Below, in pieces: positions 56,199-64,000 of a stretch of 64,000 bases of DNA. Each line of letters opens with the position of its first letter. Within the stretch, counting starts at the first letter, position 1. Both the position numbers and the translations under genes were made by a program. The DNA comes from Bufo bufo. Lineage: Eukaryota > Chordata > Amphibia > Anura > Bufonidae. The stretch lies in assembly GCF_905171765.1 (NCBI RefSeq), contig NC_053391.1, forward strand, positions 151,734,839 to 151,798,838. Reading direction: 5' to 3'. The notes under the pieces were generated by a model that was not told the origin of the DNA, did no database searches, and saw only the letters and a list, made by a program, of their open reading frames with translations.

Positions 56199-58399
56199 AT
56201 GGAGAAGGTGAGCACTAAGGGACGGGGAAGTGGGCGTGATGCTGATGGTGCACGCAGAGGCCGTGGCCCTGGGAGCAATGAAACTGTGCCTGCTGCCAGT
56301 GCACCAGAAAAAAAAAAAAAAAAAAACATCCACTGTACCCAGCTTCATGTCCAACTTAACTGGGCAGCGCAGGACAACACTGTCCAAGTCAGACCAGTGC
56401 AAACAGTTGGTCGGTTGGACCTGCAGCACCGCAATAGGCTTCAAGAGGCAGTGGGGTTGCAAAAGGGAGAAGTCGGCCCACACCAAACAGGCCCGGAACC
56501 GTTACACCGAGCACCCCCATGCGTAAATCTACCTTGCCATGGGGTAGGTGTTCCGCACTATGGCGCTTTTTTGAGGAAAGTGCAGGTGACAAAAGAGTGG
56601 TAGTTTGCAACCTGCGCCATACCAAAATGAGCCGTGGCGTGAACATTAGCAACCTCACCACCACCAGCATGATCCGCCACACGGCATCCAAGCACCCTAA
56701 TAAGTGGGCAGAACGTCTGGGTTCACAATCTGGGTCTGCGGGTCACACCACTGCCTCATCTTCCCCTGTGTTACGCACTGCTGGCCAATCACCTGTCTAA
56801 GGCGCAGGCACGGATGCCCCTCACCCTGCACCTGGACCTTTGCATGAACCATCAGCAACAACATCCACTTCCCTGTCCCAGTCCAGCATCCAAATGTCCA
56901 TAACACAGTCATTTGAACGCAAGCACAAATACCTACCCACAGGCCATAGCACAAAATGCGAAATTATGAAATTACTGGCCCTTGAAATGTTGCCATTTAG
57001 GCTTGTGGACACTTAGGCCTTCCGTAGCCTGATGTCGGCGGCTGTCCCTCGGTATGCAGTCCCCAGCCGCCACTATTTTTCACAGTGTGCTGTGCCCGCC
57101 TTACACCAGCATGTGTCCCCAGAACATCACCCGAGCTTTTACCAACGTAGTTACTAGGAAGGTCCACTTAACCACGGACACATGGACAAGTGCTGGTGGC
57201 CAGGGACGCTACATTTCCCTGACCGCACACTGGGTGAATGTTGTGGAGGCCGGTAGTGAGTCGTACCCTGGGATGGCACAGGTCTACCCATGCCCAGGAT
57301 TGCAGGCCCTACATCCGTCAGGGTCTCCGCCAGCAGCTATGTTACTGTCTCCAACCCCCACTTCTCCACCTCCGCCGCCTCCTCCTCCACTTTTACCTCC
57401 AGCAGCAATCAGCCATCAGTCGCTAGCTGGAAGCACTGTAGCACTGCTCGGCAACCTGACACACATCCCATGCCTAGTCCACATCTTAAACTTAGTGGTT
57501 CAGCGGTTTATCAAAACATACCTCAATTTGCCAGAGCTACTAGTGAAGGCGCGCCGCGTGTGTGCCCATTTCCGCAAGACTTCCACAGCTTCAGCCGGTC
57601 TTTCAACGCTGCAGCAGCGCTTGTGGCTTCCAGCTCACCAACTGTTGTAAGACGTGAGCACGCGCTGGAACTCTACGTTCTACATGTTGGCCAAGCTTAT
57701 GAGCAGCAGAGGGCAGTTGTGGAATACCAGCTGCAACATGGTCGTTGCCTTTCGAGTCAACTGCCACTATTCACAAGTGAGGAGTGGGAATGGATGTCAG
57801 ACCTCTGTTAGGTTTTAAAAAACTTTGATGAATCCACACAGATGGTTAGTGGCGATAACGCTATTTTCAGCGTAACCATCCCACTGCTGTGTCTACTCAA
57901 ATGATCGCTGCTCACAATTAAGGAAGACACTCTGAATGTGGCAGATGAGGAAATGGGGGAGGACATTGCACAGGGTGATAGCCAGACCACCCACAGTTTG
58001 TCTTCTCAGCGTGCATTGGACCATGAAGAGGAGGAGGAGGAGGAGCTGGAGACAGTTGCCTCTGCTACAGAGGGTAGTACCCATGGAACTTTAATTCCAT
58101 CTGTTCAGCGTGGATGAGCAGAAGAGGAGGAGGAGGATGAGGAGATGGAGAGTTATCCTGCTGTTGACAACGACGTCTTGCCTGTTGGTTCTCTGGCACA
58201 CATGGCTGACTTCATGTTAGGCTGGCTTTCCCACGACCCGCGCGTTATACGCATTTTAGACAACACGGATTACTGGTTGTTCACCCTTGTCAACCCCTGC
58301 TACAAAGAGAACTTCTCATCTCTCAGTCCTCTGGTGGAGAGGACAAGCAAAACAGTGCTATACCAGAAGGTCCTTGTTGAAAAATTGCTCCAAAGTTGA
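56199..58399 (+). pseudogene. hAT element D transposase, cut off before the dimerisation domain
   Basis: Starts MEKVSTKGRGSGRDADGARR. A slip at the A-run 56309-56326 changes frame. BED finger near 56560-56690: ALWRFFEESAGDKRVVVCNL, then RH where the second cysteine is expected, then TTTSMIRHTASKH. Next come RHYFSQCAVPALH, HLTTDTWTSAGGQG (first catalytic block), GNLTHIPCLVHILNLVVQ and a frame change near 57590. EYQLQHGRC follows, with stops near 57811 and 57903 and an acidic stretch. The last piece is SLAHMADFMLGWLSHDP and DYWLFTLVNPCYK, stopping at 58399 after EKLLQS. The second catalytic block and the hAT C-terminal region are missing. The end coincides with the 18S rRNA junction. Confidence 0.9.
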
Positions 58400-58476
58400 T
58401 AGGGCAGACATCCAAATGTATTGTCGCCGTCACGGGGACGTGCGATCGCCTAGAAGTTATCTAGAGTCAACAAAGC
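58393..58476 (-). pseudogene. 18S rRNA fragment 1 in hAT D (antisense)
   Basis: aaagttgatagggcagacat, gtcgccgtcacggggacgtg, cgatcgcc and gttatctagagtcaacaaag match the reverse complement of 18S rRNA (GACTCTAGATAAC ... GCCCTATCAACTTT). The joint to the transposase is at caaagttgatag, where both parents could read aaag. Fragment 3 covers the same 18S interval, so this is a duplicate. Confidence 0.85.
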
Positions 58477-58586
58477 GGCAGCAGGCCCTCACCTACAAGT
58501 TCATTCTCAGTAGCCAAGAGTCTGGTCAACACAATTCTCACCATGATGGCACACTTGGTGAATGTTGTGGAGGCCGGGAGCAATTT

Positions 58587-58748
58587 GGCTGCTGGCACCA
58601 GACTTGCCCTCCAATAGATCCTCATTAACTGAAAGTGTACTCATTCCAATAACAGGGCCGCTTAGAAGTGCTGTATTGTTATTTATCGTCACTACTTCCC
58701 CGAGTCGGGAGTGTGTAATTGACGCACGCCTGCTGCCTTCCTTGGATG
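58587..58748 (-). pseudogene. 18S rRNA fragment 2 in hAT D (antisense)
   Basis: ggctgctggcaccagacttg, ccctccaat, gatcctc, tgtattgttattt, cgtcactac, cccgagtcgggagtg and cctgctgccttccttggatg follow the reverse complement of 18S rRNA, from the CTGGTGCCAGCAGCC region (530 loop) downward without a major gap. I estimate identity at around 85 percent by eye. Just before it, 58561-58580 repeats a piece of the transposase (gtgaatgttgtggaggccgg, as at 57234). Confidence 0.9.
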
Positions 58749-58854
58749 CTTGAGCTTTAATAACTTAACCCACCCTCTCTGGGTGGTTCACAATTAGGAA
58801 AAAAAAAAAAGGGGCAAGGCAACAACAGCCAATCAGATTTCAGCCATTGACCTC

Positions 58855-59035
58855 CCTTGGATGTGGTATCCCTTTCTCAAGTTCCCACTCCGGCATCGAA
58901 CCCTGATTCCCCGTTACCCATGATCACCATGGTAGGCGCAGAAAAGAACATCGAAAGTCGATAGGGCAGACATCCAAATGGATTGTCGCCGTCACGGGGA
59001 CGTGCAATCGCCCAGAGGTTATTTAGAGTCACCAA
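58855..59035 (-). pseudogene. 18S rRNA fragment 3 in hAT D (antisense)
   Basis: Continues exactly where fragment 2 stops in 18S order (both hold ccttggatg): ccttggatgtggtatcccttt, gaaccctgattccccg, accatggtaggcgcag, catcgaaagtcgataggg, cgccgtcacggggacgtgca and agaggttatttagagtcacc. The 106 bp between the two (58749-58854) is not rRNA; its ctttaataacttaacccac resembles ctttaacaacttgtcccac at 35418 in hAT B, just ahead of that element's 18S piece. Confidence 0.9.
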
Positions 59036-59908
59036 TGTGGCAGCAGGCCCTCGCCCCTAAGGTTTTAGATGGTCAGATCAGCAGGCCCTTGCTCCAAATG
59101 TTTTTCAGGGTCACCAGCAGGCCATCAATAATAATTTTTTAAGGGTGTGTATGATTCCCTCCTTTATGTGTAACAAAGGGTGTTTTGGAGTGCCGATGCC
59201 TTGTAATTTTTGGCAGCCCTTTTACTTTGTGCATAGGCTTTATGAGTGTAGGAGTCCCACTGCCTAAACAATTGTACCACAATGTGAATAAGGCCCTCCT
59301 TTATGTGATATACAGGCTGTTTCAGAGTGTCTCTTGCTTGTAATTTTTTGCAGCACTTGCACTTTATATACAATTGAATATACAGGAAAGAATATTTCCT
59401 AACAATTTTTCCTGTAAAAATTCTTTGGGGAGTTTTGTGCATATTTTTGTCAGTCTATAAAAGTGGCATACAACTCGGACAACATGGTTCCCAGCAGCAA
59501 CCTGGGAGTCCAAGATGCATCCAGACATCGTTCCATGCTGTTCCCGATCCATTTTGGTGGTGTTTCTGTCACTTTCTGACCTTTTCCAATGGACCAGGCA
59601 CCCTCCCCTCTTCAGAGCAGGGGTGCCTGGTTGTCTCTCATTGACTTCCATTATACTCGGGTGCTCGGTCGAGCACACGAATAACGCAATTAGTGATGAG
59701 CGAGCATGCTCAGCCGAGTACCGGTTTGGCTCGAGCATCGCTATGCTCGGCACGTGGCGGTACTCGGCCAAATACCACGTGTGCTCGTCGCATTTCTCGA
59801 GTCTCCTCCCCGCACGTTTTTGGCGCCTCCTAAGCAGCCAATCAGCGTTCAGGTAAGTAATTCCCTTCAGTGTAATGCCGTAGCCATGTTAGCTATTAGC
59901 CTTACACT

Positions 59909-59940
59909 GATTGGCTGGCCGTGATACCAGTTTATATAGG
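59909..59940 (+). promoter_or_regulatory. ATTGG and TATA boxes of hAT E
   Basis: cactgattggctggccg followed by gtttatatagg (TATA at 59931-59940), the arrangement of hAT D. Confidence 0.6.
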
Positions 59941-60379
59941 AGCCGATGTCCCGCACTCGGATCATTCAGCGTCAGGTAGAGCAGACAGCAGGCAGGGACA
60001 GATAGCGTTTCGCTGGAAATTCACAGATTTAATTCCAAACAAACTATTGAAAGACCAAACAGCCCTCTTAAGGACTACAGTGTGTGTTTGACAGCAGTGC
60101 AGCACCATTTTTATTTTATTTTTTACCAGAAGTTAAATTCAGCATTATAAGGGACAGGCATCTTCAGGAAGGGACAAATAGTGCAGGGATAGAAAATCGC
60201 TTTTTTAAGAATCCAAAAGCTTTTAAAAGAAAGATTTGATATTAGTGAGATCTATAGTACACCATCAAAAAGCAGTGTGTTTAGCAGACATTATAAACAG
60301 GGGCTTATTCACTAGAGTGTGCCTGCTAGTGAGATATACACCATGCCATCAGAGAAAAAAAATTCTGGGGAAATCTAAT

Positions 60380-60970
60380 TTGTGCCACATCTGTGTGTGC
60401 GTTCAGTACTCCAGCAGAGAATTATTTATATTTGGGACAAATTTAACTAGTTTTGGACACATCTGTGTGTGCGCGTTTAGGCCGCAACCATATATACAGT
60501 ATTCCAGCAGAGAATTTGGGACACATTTAACTACTTTTGGGCACATCTGTGTGTGCGTTTAGGCCGCAACCATATATACAGGATTCCAGCAGAGAATTAT
60601 TTGTATTTGGGACAAATATAACTCGTTTTGGGCACATCTGTGTGTGCGTTCAATCCACAAACGTTATATTCAGTTTTCCAGCAGAGAATTATTTGTATTT
60701 GGAACACATTTAACTACTTTTGGGCACATCTGTGTGTGCGTTTAATCCACAAACGTTATATACAGTATTCCAGCAGAGAACTATTTGTATTTGGGACACA
60801 TTTAACTACTTTTGGGCACATCTGTGTGTGCGTTTAGGCCGCAACCATATATACAGTATTCCAGCAGAGAATTATTTGTATTTGGGACAAATTTAATTAG
60901 TTTGGGGCACATCTGTGTGTGTGTTTAATCTACAAACGTTATATACAGTATTCCAGCAGAGAATTATTTT
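60380..60970 (+). repeat. About 92-bp leader array of hAT E
   Basis: Seven units with gggcacatctgtgtgtgcg, tatatacagtattccagcag, agaattatttgtatttggg and cacatttaactacttttgg. Spacing is 72 and 84 for the first two intervals, then 91-92. It ends about 55 bp before the transposase ATG. Confidence 0.93.
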
Positions 60971-61024
60971 GCTGGAGGCAAATTTAAATAAGTTGTCCAA
61001 CATCTATTAAATAAACCTTTTAAT

Positions 61025-61731
61025 ATGAAGAAGGCGAGCACTAAGGGACGGAGAAGTGGGCGTGTTGCTGACGGTTCAGGCAGAGTCCGTGGCCCTGGGC
61101 CGAATGAAACTATGCCAGATGCCGGTGAAACTGGAAAAAAAGAAAAAAATCCACCATACCCAGTTTTATTTCACAGTTAACTGGGCGTCACAGGTCAACA
61201 CTGTCCAAGTCGGACCAGTGCGACCGGCTGGTCGGTTGGATGGCAGAAGATAATTTTTCCACCCTCTCTTACACCAAGACCAGTCTCATTAGCAAAAAGT
61301 CTGGGCCACAGAATCCTCACCCTGATTCTCCTTCCTCCCACCATGTAAAGTCAGGAGTTGGAAAAACCGTTGATACCACACTTGGACATTCCGAGGACCT
61401 ATTTTCATCGCCATCACTAGATTTGGCCCTCTCGCCAAGCACGCTTGAAGAGGCACAGATCTTGTGCCCTGATTCACAACCTTTTGACCTATCACAGGGT
61501 CAAGAAGATGAGGGTGGTGAACGTCAATTATTCACGAGGTGGATGAGGATGAGACACAGTTGTCAATCACTGAGGTTGTGGTTAGGTCAAGTCAGGAGGA
61601 TGGAGATGAGGATTTGGAAAAGGAGGTGGTGGACGATGAGGTCACTGACCCAACTTGGGAAGGTGAAAAGCCGAGCAAGGAAAGCAGTACAGACGAGAAG
61701 GGATCTGCAGCAACGCAACAAGCTGTAAGAG
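61025..61731 (+). pseudogene. hAT element E transposase, N-terminal part only
   Basis: MKKASTKGRRSGRVADGSGR at 61025 is the counterpart of the D start. A stop follows at HS(stop), and the frame changes near the A-rich stretch at 61135. Later pieces are LGHSEDLFSSPSLDLALSPS and the acidic EDGDEDLEKEVVDDEVTDPTWEG, whose DDEV.(D/E)PTW word matches DDEVLEPTW of hAT A. The BED finger and catalytic core are not reached before the LTR insertion at 61732. Confidence 0.85.
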
Positions 61732-62383
61732 TGTAATGACCGGCGTCACGCACAGGGAGGAAAAAAGGGAAAGCCCTGCCCAAGGGAGAGGGAAAGGTGG
61801 TGACCCCTAACTCACCTTGCGGCTGGCACCTGACTGCCCTGACGTCCCTAGACGGGTTCCTCACCCGTGCGGCGATCACGTGCCTAAACCCTGGCTTTCC
61901 CTAAAATGAGCCCTGGATAGTGAACGGGCCGGTGGGATCGCTAGTCCGCACCACTGTCACTAAGAGGGAAACACCAGGGAGAGGACAGACAAAACAGACA
62001 AACACATACACCCAGGTGGGCGACCACAGCAGTCCACAAAGGTCCAACAGGGATCCGGAGGGTAGCGTTCTGGACTAACTACCCGAGAATGCAGCAACAC
62101 AGCTCCAGAAGGTCAGAATAGATGTCCAGGCAGGAAGCTCTATATCTGGCAACCAGAGAAGTGTGAGAGAGGAATTTAAGGAGGTTTGGGAGTGCTGAAC
62201 AAGGAACAGCTGAGGAGAAGGAGCTACGGATCCCTGAGTGAGCCAAAAGGGTTTGCAAAGCAAACCCAGAAAGCTACCATAAGGAAAACAGCCCTATCTT
62301 GAATAGAGCGTGCAGCCAACCGCTGCGACTTCCTGACCCCAGGTATAACGGAGTCAGGCGTGGTTCTCGATACCCTCGTGACA
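61732..62383 (-). mobile_element. 3' LTR of the chromovirus
   Basis: On the minus strand it starts TGTCACGAGGG and ends GGTCATTACA (652 bp, TG...CA). Its gag-pol side is marked by the polypurine tract. General make-up is like the solo LTR at 14187-15087, but the two are not close copies. Short frames across it are not genes. Confidence 0.88.
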
Positions 62384-62400
62384 GTACCCCCCTCTCTATG
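62384..62400 (-). promoter_or_regulatory. Polypurine tract
   Basis: On the minus strand catagagaggggggtac lies directly before the LTR start TGTCACG. It is the plus-strand DNA primer site in reverse transcription of LTR elements. Confidence 0.8.
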
Positions 62401-62431
62401 AGGGGCCTCTGGACACTCAGGACCAGGTCTC

Positions 62432-64000
62432 TCAGCATGAGAGGCATGAAAAACCTGAACTAGCCTGTTCGGCGTTTACCTCAGACGCAGGAACCCACAT
62501 TCTTTCCTCGGGACCGTAACCTCTCCAATGCACCAGATATTGAAGAGAGCGGCGGACCCGACGAGAATTAACAATTTTGCATATCTGAAATTCTAGATTA
62601 CCATCCACGACAATAGGAGGTGGTGGCAGCAGTGACGGTTCTAGAGGTGGAACATATTTTTTGAGTAACGACTTATGAAAAACATTATGAATTTTAAAAG
62701 TCTGAGGTAACTCCAGGCGAAAAGCCACGGGGTTGATGATGGCTACAATCTTGTAAGGGCCAATAAACCTAGGACCCAGTTTCCAAGAGGGAACCTTCAA
62801 TTTAATATTCCTAGTAGACAACCACACATAGTCATTCACTCCTAGGTCCGGACCTGGCGACCGTCTCTTATCAGCCATGCATTTGTATTTACCTCCCATA
62901 TTTTTCAAGTTAGCTTGCACCTTCTGCCATACCGATGAAAGAGATGACGAAAACCGTTCCTCTTCGGGAACCCCAGAAGACCCCCCCTCTTTGAAAGTAC
63001 AGAATTGGGGATGAAAACCATATGCACCAAGAAATGGTGACTTGCCAGTGGATTCCTGACGACGATTATTTATGGCAAACTCAGCTAACGGTAAATATGA
63101 TGACCACAACTCTTGGTTTTCAGACACAAAACATCTTAGATATGTCTCAAGGTTTTGGTTGGTACGCTCAGTCTGTCCATTCGACTGAGGATGGAAAGCT
63201 GAGGAAAAGGACAAGTGTACCCCCAAACGGGAACAAAAAGCTTTCCAAAATTTAGAAATAAACTGGGTACCCCGATCCGAAACAACATAGGAGGGGACCC
63301 CGTGAAGCTTCACGATTTCACTGACGAATACCTGAGCAAGAGTCTTAGCATTAGGTAGTGCGGGTAACGCAATGAAGTGTACCATTTTGCTAAACCTGTC
63401 CACTACTACAAAAATAACTGTTTTACCCGCAGAAAAAGGTAAGTCAGTGATAAAATCCATTGACAGATGTGTCCACGGTCTATTGGGAATGACGAGTGGT
63501 AATAGAGACCCTGCAGGACGTGTATGTGAAACTTTTGCGCGCGCACAGGTAGAACAAGAAGACACAAAATCCAATACATCCTGACGCAACCTTGGCCACC
63601 AAAAACGACAAGACAATAGCTCCAAGGTTGCTTTACTACCCGGGTGCCCAGCAAGTGCCGAATTATGATGTTCCTTTAATAATTCGAACCGTAGGTTCAA
63701 CGGTACAAACAATTTCTCTGAGGGGCAAGAGACCGGGGCGTCCCCCTGGGCCTCTAACACCCTCCCCTCCAAAACAGAGTGTACCGCAGAAACAACCACT
63801 CCTCTTTGAAGAATGGGCACCGGATCACTCACATTACCCCCTCCAGGGAAACAACGACATAGTGCATCAGCCTTGGTGTTCTTTGCGCCAGGACGATAGG
63901 TAATCACAAAGTTAAACCTGGTAAAAAATAGCGACCACCTAGCTTGTCTAGGGGTGAGACGCTTAGCTGATTCGAGGTACAGAAGATTTTTGTGGTCCGT
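62432..64000 (-). CDS. Chromovirus pol, C-terminal part: RNase H end, integrase, chromodomain
   Basis: Open for 522 codons from the window edge (64000) to TGA at 62432, with no lesion. In order: RNase H end TDHKNLLYLESAKRL (residues 1-15) and YRPGAKNTKADALCR (about 34-48); zinc-binding H-H-C-C domain (about 111-152: HHNSALAGHPG ... SSCSTCARAK); integrase core with aspartates in LSMDFITDLP (about 182) and VSDRGTQFISKF (about 242), and glutamate in SNGQTERTN (about 278), a D...D-35-E spacing; C-terminal LKVPSWKLGPRFIGPYKI; chromodomain (about 471-511: LQYLVHWRGYGPEERMWVP). It inserts element cDNA into the genome; the chromodomain is thought to guide it to modified histones. The start lies outside the window. 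Confidence 0.96.
   Translation of the reverse strand, partial: TDHKNLLYLESAKRLTPRQARWSLFFTRFNFVITYRPGAKNTKADALCRCFPGGGNVSDPVPILQRGVVVSAVHSVLEGRVLEAQGDAPVSCPSEKLFVPLNLRFELLKEHHNSALAGHPGSKATLELLSCRFWWPRLRQDVLDFVSSCSTCARAKVSHTRPAGSLLPLVIPNRPWTHLSMDFITDLPFSAGKTVIFVVVDRFSKMVHFIALPALPNAKTLAQVFVSEIVKLHGVPSYVVSDRGTQFISKFWKAFCSRLGVHLSFSSAFHPQSNGQTERTNQNLETYLRCFVSENQELWSSYLPLAEFAINNRRQESTGKSPFLGAYGFHPQFCTFKEGGSSGVPEEERFSSSLSSVWQKVQANLKNMGGKYKCMADKRRSPGPDLGVNDYVWLSTRNIKLKVPSWKLGPRFIGPYKIVAIINPVAFRLELPQTFKIHNVFHKSLLKKYVPPLEPSLLPPPPIVVDGNLEFQICKIVNSRRVRRSLQYLVHWRGYGPEERMWVPASEVNAEQASSGFSCLSC

Larger units (their letters stand above)
54979..59690 (+). mobile_element. hAT element D (BED-finger type) with 18S rRNA pieces
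   Basis: Starts tagtgatgagcaagcatgct, the terminus shared with hAT E, preceded by attttcac (expected target copy). ATTGG/TATA, leader, about 93-bp array and transposase follow. After codon LLQS the transposase stops and antisense 18S sequence begins. The 3' region (59036-59690) has a block duplicated at about 59100-59330 (ccctcctttatgtg ... cttgtaattttt) and a terminus actcgggtgctcggtcgagc. The extreme 3' end looks cut off where E begins, so the 3' boundary is approximate. Confidence 0.85.
59691..61731 (+). mobile_element. hAT element E (BED-finger type), 5' part
   Basis: Starts tagtgatgagcgagcatgct directly after the end of D. ATTGG/TATA, leader (gacagcaggcagggacagat), about 92-bp array, then the transposase start. 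Cut at 61731 by the chromovirus LTR; the rest presumably lies beyond the window. Closely related to D, so D and E form a head-to-tail pair. Confidence 0.9.
61732..64000 (-). mobile_element. Ty3/Gypsy chromovirus, 3' end (continues past the window)
   Basis: Minus-strand LTR retrotransposon inserted in hAT E: 3' LTR (61732-62383), polypurine tract, then the end of pol with RNase H, integrase and chromodomain. The other LTR, gag, protease and most of RT lie beyond 64000. The bordering 5 bp are aagag (61727-61731), the predicted target duplication. Confidence 0.93.

Overview
This window is nuclear vertebrate DNA made almost entirely of transposable elements. The mix suggests a frog or toad, probably a neobatrachian. 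It holds several subfamilies of BED-finger hAT transposons whose ends carry long runs of gttcg/cgaac-type repeats, three vertebrate-type Tc1 elements, Penelope-like elements (PLEs), a chromodomain Ty3/Gypsy element with solo LTRs, a tRNA-derived SINE, fold-back MITEs and many minisatellites. The species call is inference from general familiarity with such repeats. I found no host protein-coding gene that I can defend, and no tRNA, CRISPR array or bacterial-type operon.

Layout. 1-4860: decayed hAT pieces with tandem arrays. 5052-6562: inverted terminal repeats of a PLE. 6572-8515 and 10127-11706: three Tc1-family copies. 8940-10024: a second copy of the repeat seen at 1-1414. 11800-14180: minisatellites and old dispersed repeats. 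14187-15087: a solo LTR. 15132 to about 37130: one old hAT (element C, plus strand), broken open by a solo LTR (16719-17355), a non-autonomous hAT with a G-rich minisatellite (19183-22724) and two later 6-kb hATs in opposite orientation (A, 23890-29877, minus; B, 30052-36311, plus). 38669-39766: a hAT MITE. 39823-43636: PLE1 (minus). 43816-44048: a SINE. 44060-48395: old dispersed repeats, two MITEs and some low-repeat sequence. 48409-53610: PLE2 (plus), with a hammerhead ribozyme motif. 53764-54302: a fold-back. 54979-59690 and 59691-61731: hATs D and E (plus). 61732-64000: the 3' LTR and pol end of a chromovirus (minus) that inserted into E.

Relationships. The insertions date each other. 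C is oldest, A and B landed in the tandem repeats of C's tail, and the Gypsy element interrupts E. Exact target-site duplications support seven insertions (8 bp for A, B and the non-autonomous hAT; 5 bp for both solo LTRs; about 13-15 bp for both PLEs). The BED-hATs share one plan: ATTGG box, TATA box, leader with a 78-171 bp tandem array, then an ATG reading M-x-x-x-S-x-K-G-R-G (in A, B, D and E). The transposases of A-E are all broken by stops or frameshifts, while the Gypsy pol end has an open frame.

The most unusual observation is that hATs D and B both carry stretches that match the reverse complement of the 5' third of 18S ribosomal RNA. In D they take the place of the transposase C-terminus. 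In B one is joined directly to a second copy of the C-terminal coding region.
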